A stretch of DNA of 64,000 bases from Azotimanducus sp963663145 (lineage in GTDB: Bacteria; Pseudomonadota; Gammaproteobacteria; Pseudomonadales; Azotimanducaceae), in the NCBI GenBank assembly GCA_963663145.1, contig OY760134.1, forward strand, positions 434,001 through 498,000, written 5' to 3'. A program made the position numbers and the translations under genes. The notes beneath the pieces are model-generated. The model searched no databases. It worked only from the letters and a program-made list of their open reading frames with translations, and was not told the origin of the DNA. Positions within the stretch are counted from its first letter, which is position 1. Every line of letters starts with the position of its first letter. Below, piece by piece: positions 1 to 8,644 of this stretch.

Positions 1-366
1 GGGCGCCAGATCCTCCATGAGGATGATGAAGTCATGGTTGCGGACATCGAATTCCGCCGCGAAACAACGCGGTGCTTGGATATCGAGGGTGTTCGCGAGC
101 TCCGAGTAAAAGAACACCTCGCGTGCGTAATTGTTGAGCCGAACGCCCAAGCGTTTGCTTAAGGGGTTGGTGGACGGGAACTTTCCGACCAGACTGTTCG
201 GCAGGTCGCCATCGGCTGTGAGCTGGAAGCGGGCATTGTCGCCAATCTGACCGGCACCTATGCTTTGCCAAGAGAGGTCCCGAACCCTGCCGCGCAGCCC
301 CGAGGCGTTTAATCTCGAAGTGAGCCATTCGGGCGAAACGCGATCAGGACTGGCTGGGACGTTCAT
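1..366 (-). CDS. phosphotransferase, ecdysteroid-kinase-like (partial, N-terminus only)
   Basis: A leftward reading frame is open from the ATG at 366 to the window edge (122 codons). The product fits the N-lobe of APH/ecdysteroid-kinase-like phosphotransferases: a glycine-rich nucleotide loop (IGAGQIGDNARFQL), a lysine strand (LVGKFPS), an NNYAREVFFYSEL helix, then APRCFAAEF and FIILMEDLAP at the hinge. The catalytic HGD loop lies beyond the edge. Family members phosphorylate small hydroxylated molecules or resemble acyl-CoA-dehydrogenase-linked kinases. It is divergent from the luciferase-like gene at 443, with 76 nt between the starts. The family is clear; the substrate is unknown. Confidence 0.8.
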   Translation of the reverse strand, partial: MNVPASPDRVSPEWLTSRLNASGLRGRVRDLSWQSIGAGQIGDNARFQLTADGDLPNSLVGKFPSTNPLSKRLGVRLNNYAREVFFYSELANTLDIQAPRCFAAEFDVRNHDFIILMEDLAP

Positions 367-442
367 CCATTGCGTGCAGGTGAGGCATCGGGCGGATGAT
401 ACTATTCATCGCGACTTGAAAACCCTTGGGGCAGTCTCCCGA

Positions 443-1531
443 ATGTACCCGGAATACCAATCGAAGTTTCCTGAACTCGGATTCTATGGTCTGCCGGGAC
501 ACACTCGCAGGCCGCGGGATGTCTTGCGCCAAGCCCAGGATGGCGAGGCGCTGGGTCTTGGTAATCTGATGGTATCGGAGCGAGCCGATTACAAGGAGAT
601 CTCCGCCATCTGCGGGGCCTGCGCCGCCGTGACCGATTGCATCTACATAGGCACTTCAGCCACCAACCTCAATACCCGCCATCCAGTAGTCACCGCGTCG
701 ATCGCCAGCACACTGAATCGCCTGTCCGAGGGGCGGTTTGCCCTCGGCTTGGCCAAGGGCATTGGGTTGCGCTGGAAGATGATCGGCCTTCCCTTTCCGA
801 GCTTCGAAATCGAGGCTGAATTTCTCGACATGATGCGACGCATGTGGTGTGGCGAGCGCGTCGGCAACTATTCGGGAGCGTTGGGGAACATCCGGCAGAT
901 GGGTCTCGCCGACTATGTCGATGAGGACATACCGATACTCTACGTCGGATTCGGTCCGAGGAGCCTGATGAATGCGGGCCGCATCTACGACGGCGCGCAC
1001 CTGCACACCTTCATGGGGCCGGGCGCGTTGACCAGCTCCGTCAAGCGGATTCGCGCGGGCGAGAAAGAGGTCGGTCGCAAGTCAGGCAGTGTCAAGATCT
1101 GGTCGGTGTTGGCGACCCTGTGTGATCCGTCGGAGGAAGCCTATCTCAAGCACATAGTGGGGCGGCTCGCCACCTATTTGCAGATACCCGGCTATGGTGA
1201 AGCATTGGTATCGGTCAATGGCTGGGATCAAGAGACCCTGACGGAATTTCGCGACCATGAAGCAGTGAAGTCCATTCCGGGGTTGGTTGACAGCGTCGCC
1301 AGTCTGGAACAGATCTCGGCCATCGACAGGATATTGCCTGAGTCATGGAGACCAGCGGCGATCGGCGATGCCAAGACCTGCGCCGAGCGATGGCTTGAAG
1401 AGTTCGAGGCCGGTGCCGACGGCATCATCATTCATGCCAGCACCCCGGAAGAGTTTGAACCTGTGCTCCGGGAATACGAGAAGATTCGACCCGCGAGCAG
1501 ATTCGAGGGTCGCCTGAATCGTCCTGCCTGA
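443..1531 (+). CDS. LLM-class flavin- or F420-dependent oxidoreductase
   Basis: A 362-residue luciferase-like TIM barrel. Visible signs are the segment NLNTRHPVVTASIASTLNRL followed by SEGRFALGLAKG (the usual 'TLdxLSxGRxxLGxGxG' pattern) and the C-terminal block with GADGIIIHAS. The length and the short barrel suggest an F420/FMN monooxygenase or reductase of the TIGR03857-like type. The frame is open upstream to 260, but residues before MYPEYQSKFPELGFYG are unlike the family and overlap the opposite-strand phosphotransferase, so I start at the ATG at 443. The next gene starts about 43 nt downstream and is probably co-transcribed. Cofactor and substrate are inferred only. Confidence 0.82.
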   Translation: MYPEYQSKFPELGFYGLPGHTRRPRDVLRQAQDGEALGLGNLMVSERADYKEISAICGACAAVTDCIYIGTSATNLNTRHPVVTASIASTLNRLSEGRFALGLAKGIGLRWKMIGLPFPSFEIEAEFLDMMRRMWCGERVGNYSGALGNIRQMGLADYVDEDIPILYVGFGPRSLMNAGRIYDGAHLHTFMGPGALTSSVKRIRAGEKEVGRKSGSVKIWSVLATLCDPSEEAYLKHIVGRLATYLQIPGYGEALVSVNGWDQETLTEFRDHEAVKSIPGLVDSVASLEQISAIDRILPESWRPAAIGDAKTCAERWLEEFEAGADGIIIHASTPEEFEPVLREYEKIRPASRFEGRLNRPA

Positions 1532-1574
1532 GCGGGTGGCAGAGGACAATCGCAGCAAGTTCGGAGACGACAAG

Positions 1575-2675
1575 ATGCTCAACAGACTCGACGACTATCC
1601 GGTTCACCAGACCTCCGAACCCTTGGCGCAGCCGGCGACCAGCGACGTCAATTTCTATGACCGGACTTGGTTTGGCGGCTACGCGGTTGATGCATCCTAT
1701 TACTTCGGGATTGGCATGGCGGTCTATCCGCACTTGGGGATTCTCGATTGCGCCTTCAGTCTCGTGCGCCGAGGCGGACTGCAGCACTGCTTCTTCGCGT
1801 CACGTCGCGCACCCCTGGAGCGTACCGAAATGCAGGTGGGGCCCATGCGCATTGAAGTGATTGAGCCCATGCGCCGAACGCTGGTAGCGCTCGACGACAA
1901 CGACAGCGGTCTTGCCTGTGAGCTCGTCTTTTCGGCGCGTACCGCGGCCATTCAGGAAGGCCGCCAGACCCTCTGGCAAGGTGCGCGCCGATTCATGGAT
2001 GCCACCAGGTTCGATCAGTTCGGCGCATGGAGCGGCATGGTGCGTGCTCCGCAGGGAGACATAGACGTGACCACGGATGCCTGTCGCGCCATCAAGGATC
2101 GGTCTTGGGGTGTGCGACCAGTAGGAGCGCCGATCATGGCTGGTGCGCCTCGGGACTTCGGCGGGTTCTTCTTTCTCTGGGCGCCCATATTCTGGCCGGA
2201 CCATGTGACCAACGCCATCGTCTTCGATGGGCCGCGAGGGGAGGCGCTGTTTCGCGAAGCGCTCACATCGCCGCTCTATGACCTTGAGGATGCCATCCCC
2301 GAGGCCGCCGAGGCGTTGGTTGAGCGCATGGAGCGGGTCGACCACCGAGTGGAATATCACCCGAACACGCGACTCGCGAAGCGTGCTGAAATCTGTCTTA
2401 CCCGACTATCGGGCGAGGAACGCAGGATATCTCTCGAGCCCATGCTTCGCTTCCAAATGAAAGGTCTCGGCTACGGACATCCCACTTGGCGACACGGCCT
2501 ATGGCATGACGAATTGGTCATGGGACACGAGTCCTTCGACCCAAACGAAATCGACCTCCTCGCGCCCGAGAATATCCATGTTCAGCAGGTCGTGCGCGCG
2601 GATGATGGTGCGCACCAGGGCATCGGCTTGCTGGAACAGATTGTCTTGGGCCCCTATGAACCTGCGGGGTTCTGA
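1575..2675 (+). CDS. DUF7064/DUF7065-like protein (AttH/CrtC-type lipocalin fold)
   Basis: A 366-residue protein with no signal peptide. Segments such as FYDRTWFGGY, a YFGIGMAVYPHLGILD stretch, and AIKDRSWGVRPVG near the middle recall the paired beta-rich domains (DUF7065 then DUF7064) related to hydroxyneurosporene-synthase/AttH proteins. These often sit beside dehydrogenases and luciferase-like enzymes in lipid or terpenoid catabolic regions. A GTG at 1536 would extend it by 13 residues; I prefer the ATG at 1575, which has GGAG at 1563-1566. It follows the luciferase-like gene closely on the same strand and converges on the next one. No enzymatic function is established, and the family call is from memory of motifs. 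Confidence 0.6.
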   Translation: MLNRLDDYPVHQTSEPLAQPATSDVNFYDRTWFGGYAVDASYYFGIGMAVYPHLGILDCAFSLVRRGGLQHCFFASRRAPLERTEMQVGPMRIEVIEPMRRTLVALDDNDSGLACELVFSARTAAIQEGRQTLWQGARRFMDATRFDQFGAWSGMVRAPQGDIDVTTDACRAIKDRSWGVRPVGAPIMAGAPRDFGGFFFLWAPIFWPDHVTNAIVFDGPRGEALFREALTSPLYDLEDAIPEAAEALVERMERVDHRVEYHPNTRLAKRAEICLTRLSGEERRISLEPMLRFQMKGLGYGHPTWRHGLWHDELVMGHESFDPNEIDLLAPENIHVQQVVRADDGAHQGIGLLEQIVLGPYEPAGF

Positions 2676-2702
2676 CGCTCCTCGCAAAGGGAGGGTCATG
2701 CC

Positions 2703-3968
2703 TTACCCCACTGCGGCTTCGCGGTCTTGCATGGTTTCGGCTTTTGGACGCGATGCCTTGACGACTGGGATCTCTGACTCCGGAATCGTCGCCATGCGGT
2801 CCTTGCGTTCCATGGCCGCTTCCAGGTAGGGCGCAAGTGCTTGTGCCTTGTTGGCTTCTCGCTCGGCAGCTTGCGCTTGAAACTCCGGCATCACCTTGCT
2901 CGCAAAGAGATCAAGCGCGTCGATGATGTGCGCATGGGCGTTCTTGCCGGCCTGCTGCATCAGTATCACCTGGTCCACTCCCGCGTCCCGCAAGCTCCTG
3001 AGGTGACGCGTAAAGTCTTTCGGTGTCCCAATGCCTGGAGCATGCCCGAACTTCTCCGGGTTGCCCGAGCGCGCGAGTTGCACAAGTTCCTCGCCGCGTC
3101 GGCCTCGCTGCTTGAGGAAGTGCTCCCAGAGTTTGCTGTGACCGGGCAGGACATCTTCCGCGACCAGCGCGTTGACCGCGTAGTTGAAGAATTCGAACCC
3201 CTCCTGACCGCGGCGGATGGCTTCGACTCGATCTTCATGGAGCGAAAAGGATGTCACCAAGGCGATGTTGGCATTCACGGCATGGCCAATGGGTCGGCAT
3301 TCATCGCTGCGAATGATGTCGTAATAGATATCGGACCAGTGCCTCGCCTCTTCCGGGTCGACGAAGGAGAATGCCAGTGCGCCGAGGCCGTTTCGTGCCG
3401 CCACGCGAATCGTGTCGCGGTTGGTGCAGGCCATCCACATGGGCGGATGCGGTTTCTGCAAGGGCTTCGGCATGACGTTGCGGCAAGGCATGGAAAAGAA
3501 CTCGCCTTCAAAACCGGGATAGGGCGACATAACCATCATGTTGGCGATTTGCTCGGCCGATTCGAGGGCGGCTTGTCGCTTCGTCTTCGCATAGATGCCG
3601 AAGCCACCGAGTTCAAGGCGCGTTGCGCCCTCTCCGATTCCAAAATCAACGCGTCCGTTGGAGATGAGGTCCAGGGTCGCCAAGCATTCGGCGGTGCGCG
3701 CCGGATGGTTGTAATTGGGGATGACTTGACGAATGCCGTGTCCCAAGCGTATGCGCTTGGTTCGGGCGGCGGCAGCCGACAAAAACACTTCAGGCGCCGA
3801 GCCGTGCGAATACTCCTCGAGAAAGTGGTGCTCAACTTCCCATGCGTAGTCGATGCCGACCTCATCGGCGAACACCACCTGTTCGAGCGCCTCATGAATG
3901 AGCCGATGATCGCTGTCCTCTTGCCAGGGTTTGGGGAGTTGCAACTCATAGAAAACGCCGAATCTCAT
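2703..3968 (-). CDS. LLM-class flavin-dependent monooxygenase
   Basis: A 421-residue bacterial-luciferase-like protein. It opens with MRFGVFYELQLP (strand 1 of the barrel), has the EHHFLEEYS segment, RIRLGHGIRQVIPNYNHPAR, and DLISNGRVDFGIGEGA, all normal for the flavin-using luciferase family. The C-terminal 60 residues form a charged helical tail. Family members add one oxygen to alkanes, ketones or cyclic compounds using reduced flavin from a separate reductase. It is unlike the luciferase-like gene at 443, which is shorter. It lies 40 nt downstream of the amidohydrolase gene and probably belongs to the same leftward transcript as frmA. The substrate is unknown. Confidence 0.85.
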   Translation of the reverse strand: MRFGVFYELQLPKPWQEDSDHRLIHEALEQVVFADEVGIDYAWEVEHHFLEEYSHGSAPEVFLSAAAARTKRIRLGHGIRQVIPNYNHPARTAECLATLDLISNGRVDFGIGEGATRLELGGFGIYAKTKRQAALESAEQIANMMVMSPYPGFEGEFFSMPCRNVMPKPLQKPHPPMWMACTNRDTIRVAARNGLGALAFSFVDPEEARHWSDIYYDIIRSDECRPIGHAVNANIALVTSFSLHEDRVEAIRRGQEGFEFFNYAVNALVAEDVLPGHSKLWEHFLKQRGRRGEELVQLARSGNPEKFGHAPGIGTPKDFTRHLRSLRDAGVDQVILMQQAGKNAHAHIIDALDLFASKVMPEFQAQAAEREANKAQALAPYLEAAMERKDRMATIPESEIPVVKASRPKAETMQDREAAVG

Positions 3969-4008
3969 TTGGTCTTCCTCTTCAGATGCTGGGCTGGAGT
4001 GATTGTTT

Positions 4009-5043
4009 TTAGTCTAGGCGGTACACCTTGGCGGCGGTGTCATGAAAGAGCGCGGCCTTTTCGTGCGGCGAAAAGTCCTTGGCAATCAGCTTAAAGGCAT
4101 TCCACAGGACGTGATAGGAACAGCTTCGCTTGTCCACCGGGAAGTTGCTCTCGAACATGCAGCGCTCGACGCCGAAGCAGTCGATGGCATGCAAGTAGTA
4201 GTCGCGCGTTGCGCCAACAAGCTCCTCTGAAGTGGCGGGCATTGCGCGCTTGTGGAAACCAAAGCCATTGATCGGCATCACTAGGCCGCCGAGCTTCGCG
4301 CGCACATTGGGCAGTTCGGCGAGCTGGGCGATTGATGTACGCCAGAAGTCGAAGACCTCCCTCCGCTTACCCTCGTAGGGGCCGATACCGAGCGGTCCAC
4401 CGAAATGGTCGAGAATGCAGATGACTTCCGGGTGGGCGCGCGCAAGCTCGGTAAATTCCGGTATCTGTTCATGGTAAAACCAGGCATCGAAGCTCAAATC
4501 GAGTTTCCCGAGTTCGCGAAAGCCCTCACGAAAAGTCGGACCCGCCATTAATCCCTTGCTCGGTGAGGAGTGCGAATTGCGAATGGCATCGGACTCGTGC
4601 CAGCCAAGTGCGTGTCGGATGCCGCGAAATCGTGACGAAAGGCGCATGTGTTCTTCAAGCACCCTTCGTACATGGCTTCCTAGGGAGAGGTCCGCGAAGC
4701 CGACAATTCCGGCACACGCAAGGGTCTCGCCAAAGCCGCCGCTGGCACTCATGGCGGCGACGCCGTTGACGAACTCGGTTTCTCCGACCGGACGCAATCC
4801 AGGGTCGAGCTCCTGTTGTTCGGAGCGATACATGGCACCGCATTCCACGAATACCGTTGAGACGACATTGTGTCCGCTGCCGATGTCCTCTAAGAGTTCA
4901 TCGAGCAGGTAGCGGCTGCCGGGATAGTCCCAGAGATGATGATGCGGATCGCAGATGGGCAGATCCGGCTCGAGGACCTTTTCCTCGATTTGCGAAAGCC
5001 ACTCGGCATAAGCGGGGCTTTGCACGGAATCGGACGCCCTCAT
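4009..5043 (-). CDS. amidohydrolase-2 family TIM-barrel hydrolase
   Basis: 344 residues of the amidohydrolase-2 (LigI/ACMSD-like) superfamily, which hydrolyses lactones or decarboxylates cyclic acids. The metal-site start is visible as ICDPHHHLWD; a later ILDHFGGPLG carries another expected histidine. Near the C-terminus the usual FGSDWP Asp is FESNFPVD, a variant I know from other members of this subgroup. The start ATG overlaps the stop of frmA by 4 nt (5040-5043), so translation is likely coupled. In position it takes the place often held by frmB (S-formylglutathione hydrolase) beside frmA, but it is not an esterase of that family. Confidence 0.83.
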   Translation of the reverse strand: MRASDSVQSPAYAEWLSQIEEKVLEPDLPICDPHHHLWDYPGSRYLLDELLEDIGSGHNVVSTVFVECGAMYRSEQQELDPGLRPVGETEFVNGVAAMSASGGFGETLACAGIVGFADLSLGSHVRRVLEEHMRLSSRFRGIRHALGWHESDAIRNSHSSPSKGLMAGPTFREGFRELGKLDLSFDAWFYHEQIPEFTELARAHPEVICILDHFGGPLGIGPYEGKRREVFDFWRTSIAQLAELPNVRAKLGGLVMPINGFGFHKRAMPATSEELVGATRDYYLHAIDCFGVERCMFESNFPVDKRSCSYHVLWNAFKLIAKDFSPHEKAALFHDTAAKVYRLD

Positions 5044-6152
5044 GAATCGAAGGTAACCACCGAGCGTATGGACTTGCCTTCGTGCATGAGGTCAAAGGCG
5101 TCATTGATCTCCGTGAGCGGCAGGGTATGTGTAATGAGGTCATCTATATTAATCTTGCCTTCCATGTACCAATCGACGATCCGGGGCACGTCCGTTCTGC
5201 CCTTGGCGCCACCGAAGGCGGTTCCGCGCCACACCCGCCCGGTCACCAGTTGGAATGGACGCGTGGAGATTTCCTGTCCGGCTCCGGCGACGCCGATGAT
5301 GATGCTCTCGCCCCAGCCCTTGTGACAGCATTCGAGCGCTTGGCGCATCACGTTCACATTGCCGATGCACTCGAAGGAGTACTCCACGCCGCCATCGGTC
5401 ATATCGACAATGGCTTCGGCAACCCGATCGGTTTGGCTCGCATCGATAAAGTCGGTCATGCCGAATTTGGTCGCCAGCGGTGCCTTGTCCGGATTCAGAT
5501 CCACGCCAATGATACGCGTGGCACCCACCATTCGCGCGCCTTGAATCACGTTGAGCCCTATGCCGCCCAAGCCGAACACGGCCACCGCTGCGCCGACTTC
5601 CACCTTGGCGGTATTCATCACCGCGCCAATGCCGGTGGTCACTCCGCAGCCTATGTAACATACCTTGTCGAAGGGGGCGTCGCTACGAATCTTGGCGACC
5701 GCGATTTCGGGAAGCACGGTCACGTTTGAGAAGGTGGAGGTGCCCATATAGTGATAGAGCGGATCGCGCCCTATGGAAAAGCGGCTGGTGCCGTCCGGCA
5801 TCACGCCTTGGCCTTGGGTCGCGCGAATGGCGCCACAGAGATTGGTCTTGCCGGACAGGCAGAATTTGCATTGGCGACATTCGGGCGTGTACAAGGGGAT
5901 CACATGATCGCCGGGCGCAACCGAGGTCACCCCGTCGCCCACGGCAAGCACGACACCGGCACCTTCGTGACCCATGATGGCGGGGAAGAGTCCTTCGGGA
6001 TCTTCTCCCGTCAAGGTAAAGGCATCCGTATGGCATATGCCGGTGGCCTTGACTTCCACCATCACCTCTCCAGCCTTGGGATCGGCCACCGTGACTTTTT
6101 CGATGGAGAGCGGTTTGCCCGCTTCCCACGCGACTGCGGCGTGCGTTTCCAT
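5040..6152 (-). CDS. frmA: S-(hydroxymethyl)glutathione dehydrogenase / class III alcohol dehydrogenase
   Basis: 370 residues, the normal class III ADH length. It oxidises the formaldehyde-glutathione adduct to S-formylglutathione with NAD and can also act on long-chain alcohols or nitrosoglutathione. Visible: catalytic zinc ligands in GICHTDAF and GHEGAG, the four structural-zinc cysteines in CRQCKFCLSGKTNLC, YIGCGVTTG, and the NAD-binding FGLGGIGLN. It is the first gene of a leftward group with the amidohydrolase and the luciferase-like monooxygenase. An intergenic stretch (6153-6276) separates it from the MBL-fold gene. No frmB or frmR is visible next to it. Confidence 0.93.
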   Translation of the reverse strand: METHAAVAWEAGKPLSIEKVTVADPKAGEVMVEVKATGICHTDAFTLTGEDPEGLFPAIMGHEGAGVVLAVGDGVTSVAPGDHVIPLYTPECRQCKFCLSGKTNLCGAIRATQGQGVMPDGTSRFSIGRDPLYHYMGTSTFSNVTVLPEIAVAKIRSDAPFDKVCYIGCGVTTGIGAVMNTAKVEVGAAVAVFGLGGIGLNVIQGARMVGATRIIGVDLNPDKAPLATKFGMTDFIDASQTDRVAEAIVDMTDGGVEYSFECIGNVNVMRQALECCHKGWGESIIIGVAGAGQEISTRPFQLVTGRVWRGTAFGGAKGRTDVPRIVDWYMEGKINIDDLITHTLPLTEINDAFDLMHEGKSIRSVVTFDS

Positions 6153-6276
6153 ATGATTCCCCCTTCAGGGTGAGTCAGACTGAGCAATCTACCAGAATGC
6201 GGGGGAAGGGTGCTTCGAGGTGCTGCTGCCCAGAGAAGCAAGAGTCCGCTGATGGGGGAAGTTAATTGCCTCCGAC

Positions 6277-7146
6277 TTACAGCCCCCAGCACTCAAGGTC
6301 GTCGGCGATCATTGTCGGGCCTTGGTAGTGCTCTTCGATGATTTTCAATGTTTGTGACTCGCGACCTCTGGTGCGTGTGCCTCTGGCACCGAGGATGAGC
6401 ATTCGCACGTCGGCTTTGGCGGCGATTTTGCCGATCTGCGAGGGTCGTGCAAAGGCCTCGCGTGTGGCGCCGCGGGCATCTTCCGGGGCACCATGATTGG
6501 CGACCAAGGCATCGGAACCTTTGGCGAATTCGGCCATGACATCCTTTTGGTTGCTAAAGTCGCCGGTAAAAGTGATCGACTGATCGCCGATGGTCACGCG
6601 CCAGGCGAGGCCGCGTTCCTCGCCATGGTTTACGGGGATGGCGGCGGCACGAAAGGTCTCATTGCCGAATCGGCCCCACCGCCTTCTACCCTCTGCGTTG
6701 ATGCTGTGTAGGCTGGGTGTCTGCCTCGCGAACTCAATCCCGGCGAACTCGGCAAGAAAGCGGGCATCCTCGCCGAAAGGCCCCATGAGCGCGATCCGCT
6801 TGTCCGGGCTGCTGGCGCGTAGAAACGCCCAGAGGTCCGAGGTGTTTTCGCGATGAAGATGGGTGATGGCAATGGCGTCAAGATCCTCGATCTTGGCATC
6901 GGCTTCGTCGAATCGAACCGCGGCACCATGACCGGCATCTACGAGCAACTTGGCTTGATTGTCTACCCACACCAAGTAGCTGCTTGAGGCCGAGGTATTA
7001 ACGTATCTCACGCTTCCCGAGCGCAAAATTTGAATCCAGACACCCTCATCGCCGCAGTAGGGCGCTTCAATGATAACGGCCTTGGCTTGTTGGCCAAGCG
7101 CAAACAGCAAGCAAAAACCAAACAGACGCAATAGGGCCCGGACCAT
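6277..7146 (-). CDS. exported MBL-fold protein with a degenerate metal motif
   Basis: 289 residues with an N-terminal signal peptide (LLRLFGFCLLFALGQQAKA). The fold is suggested by SSYLVWVDNQAKLLVDAGHG, AIAITHLHRENTSDLW, a later VNHGEE, TFTGDFSN and VANHGAPED. The canonical HxHxDH of metallo-beta-lactamases is here H-L-H-R-E-N, so the Asp-His pair that builds metal site 2 is replaced by Glu-Asn, while the other ligand positions look kept. It is therefore either a one-metal hydrolase or a binding protein. It is divergent from the NamZ-like gene. Substrate unknown. Confidence 0.72.
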   Translation of the reverse strand: MVRALLRLFGFCLLFALGQQAKAVIIEAPYCGDEGVWIQILRSGSVRYVNTSASSSYLVWVDNQAKLLVDAGHGAAVRFDEADAKIEDLDAIAITHLHRENTSDLWAFLRASSPDKRIALMGPFGEDARFLAEFAGIEFARQTPSLHSINAEGRRRWGRFGNETFRAAAIPVNHGEERGLAWRVTIGDQSITFTGDFSNQKDVMAEFAKGSDALVANHGAPEDARGATREAFARPSQIGKIAAKADVRMLILGARGTRTRGRESQTLKIIEEHYQGPTMIADDLECWGL

Positions 7147-7275
7147 ATGAATCGATTAATGTGCGGCGGAGAGGCGCTAGTGTAAGGGAACTCGCGGAGA
7201 CGTTCTGTCGCAGGTGGCTCTGGTGTGCGACACTCTTGCTTTGTGTGCGCGAATCGAGCTTGGCACCAACACGCG

Positions 7276-8481
7276 ATGAAGTTCGGAATTGACCGCCTGC
7301 TGGCGCAAAGGGACTTGCGAGGGCCGCTCGCGGAGCGGCGGATCGCGCTATTGGCGCATCCCGCTTCGGTGACCGACGATCTCACGCATTCGCTGGACGC
7401 ACTGGTGGCCTGCGACGGTGTTCAGGTCGTATCCGCATTCGGGCCGCAACATGGACTGCGCGGTGACAAGCAGGACAATATGATCGAGTCGCCGCATTTC
7501 ACCGATCCTGTGCACGGCATTCCGGTCTTCAGTCTGTATGCGGATCATCGTCGTCCGACACGCGAGATGATGGATAGCTTCGATATACTCCTGTGCGATC
7601 TTCAGGATCTCGGTTGCCGGATTTACACCTTCGTCACCACGCTTCTCTACATCCTTGAAGCGGCGGCTGAACAGGGGAAATCTGTCTGGGTGCTGGATCG
7701 ACCAAACCCGGCGGGCCGCCCTGTGGAGGGATTGTTGCTGAGTTCGGGTTGGGAGAGCTTCGTCGGCTGCGGACCCGTGCCGATGCGACATGGCCTCACG
7801 CTTGGTGAGATGGGGCGATGGTTTGTCGATCACTACGGCCTCGATGTCGACTACCGCGTCATTACGATGGAAGGTTGGAGACCAGCCGAAGCGCCGGGAT
7901 GTGGCTGGCCGGTGGCCGATCGGTCTTGGGTCAACCCAAGTCCCAACGCGCCGACGCTCACGATGTCGCGCGCCTATGCCGGGACGGTGATGCTGGAAGG
8001 CACCACCCTGTCTGAAGGTCGCGGCACGACACGTCCGCTGGAAGTTTTGGGGGCCCCCGACATCGATGCGCGTTCGCTGCTAAAGACGATGCATGAAATG
8101 GCTCCGCAATGGCTGCAAGGTTGCCGGCTGCGCGAGTGCTGGTTTGAGCCGACCTTTCATAAGCATGTCGGCGAACTCTGCCATGGCATTCAAATTCATC
8201 CCGACGGCAGGGATTACGATCACTTCGCCTTCAAGCCTTGGCGTCTGGTTGCGCTCGCGCTCAAAGCCATTCGCAGGTTATATCCGGGCTATGAGATCTG
8301 GCGTGACTTCCCCTATGAGTATGAAGAGGGCAGGCGACCCATCGATGTGATCAATGGCGGTACGACCCTTCGCGAATGGGTGGACGACCAATCATCTGAT
8401 GCCGGCGATCTTGATCGTCTGGCGGGGACAGACGAAGCCAAATGGACTGAGCAAATTCGACCCTACCTGACTTGTGCGTAG
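7276..8481 (+). CDS. DUF1343 family protein, NamZ-like exo-beta-N-acetylmuramidase
   Basis: 401 residues. DUF1343 includes NamZ, which removes N-acetylmuramic acid from the non-reducing end of peptidoglycan fragments. Typical family segments are visible: VSAFGPQHGLRGD (usual 'FsPEHGfrG'), DLQDLGCRIYTFVTTL, VWVLDRPNPAGRPVEG, NPSPNAPTL and WFEPTFHKHVGELCHGIQI. The frame is open back to 7225, but the ATG at 7276 (MKFGIDRLL) matches the family start. No signal peptide is seen from either start, so the protein appears cytoplasmic, unlike secreted NamZ. No muropeptide permease or MurNAc catabolic genes lie nearby, so the role is uncertain. Confidence 0.83.
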   Translation: MKFGIDRLLAQRDLRGPLAERRIALLAHPASVTDDLTHSLDALVACDGVQVVSAFGPQHGLRGDKQDNMIESPHFTDPVHGIPVFSLYADHRRPTREMMDSFDILLCDLQDLGCRIYTFVTTLLYILEAAAEQGKSVWVLDRPNPAGRPVEGLLLSSGWESFVGCGPVPMRHGLTLGEMGRWFVDHYGLDVDYRVITMEGWRPAEAPGCGWPVADRSWVNPSPNAPTLTMSRAYAGTVMLEGTTLSEGRGTTRPLEVLGAPDIDARSLLKTMHEMAPQWLQGCRLRECWFEPTFHKHVGELCHGIQIHPDGRDYDHFAFKPWRLVALALKAIRRLYPGYEIWRDFPYEYEEGRRPIDVINGGTTLREWVDDQSSDAGDLDRLAGTDEAKWTEQIRPYLTCA

Positions 8482-8644
8482 CAATCATCCGGACTCCTCG
8501 GTGCGGTGGATGTCCCGCGCGTTCACTTTTGTAATGATTCAATGAAGAATTTGTGAAGGTAACTTGCGAAGCCGAATACACTCGCCGCGCAAATATTCGC
8601 TATGCTTTCGTTCATCACAGCCGACATCTTGCGCGTATGAATCC

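Noticed and set aside
260..442. N-terminal extension of the luciferase-like gene
   Set aside because: It overlaps the clear opposite-strand kinase gene and is unlike the family; the ATG at 443 is better.
2841..4094. Open + strand frame of 417 codons opposite the luciferase-like gene
   Set aside because: It is a shadow of the monooxygenase at 2703-3968, which has full family motifs; the + frame has none.
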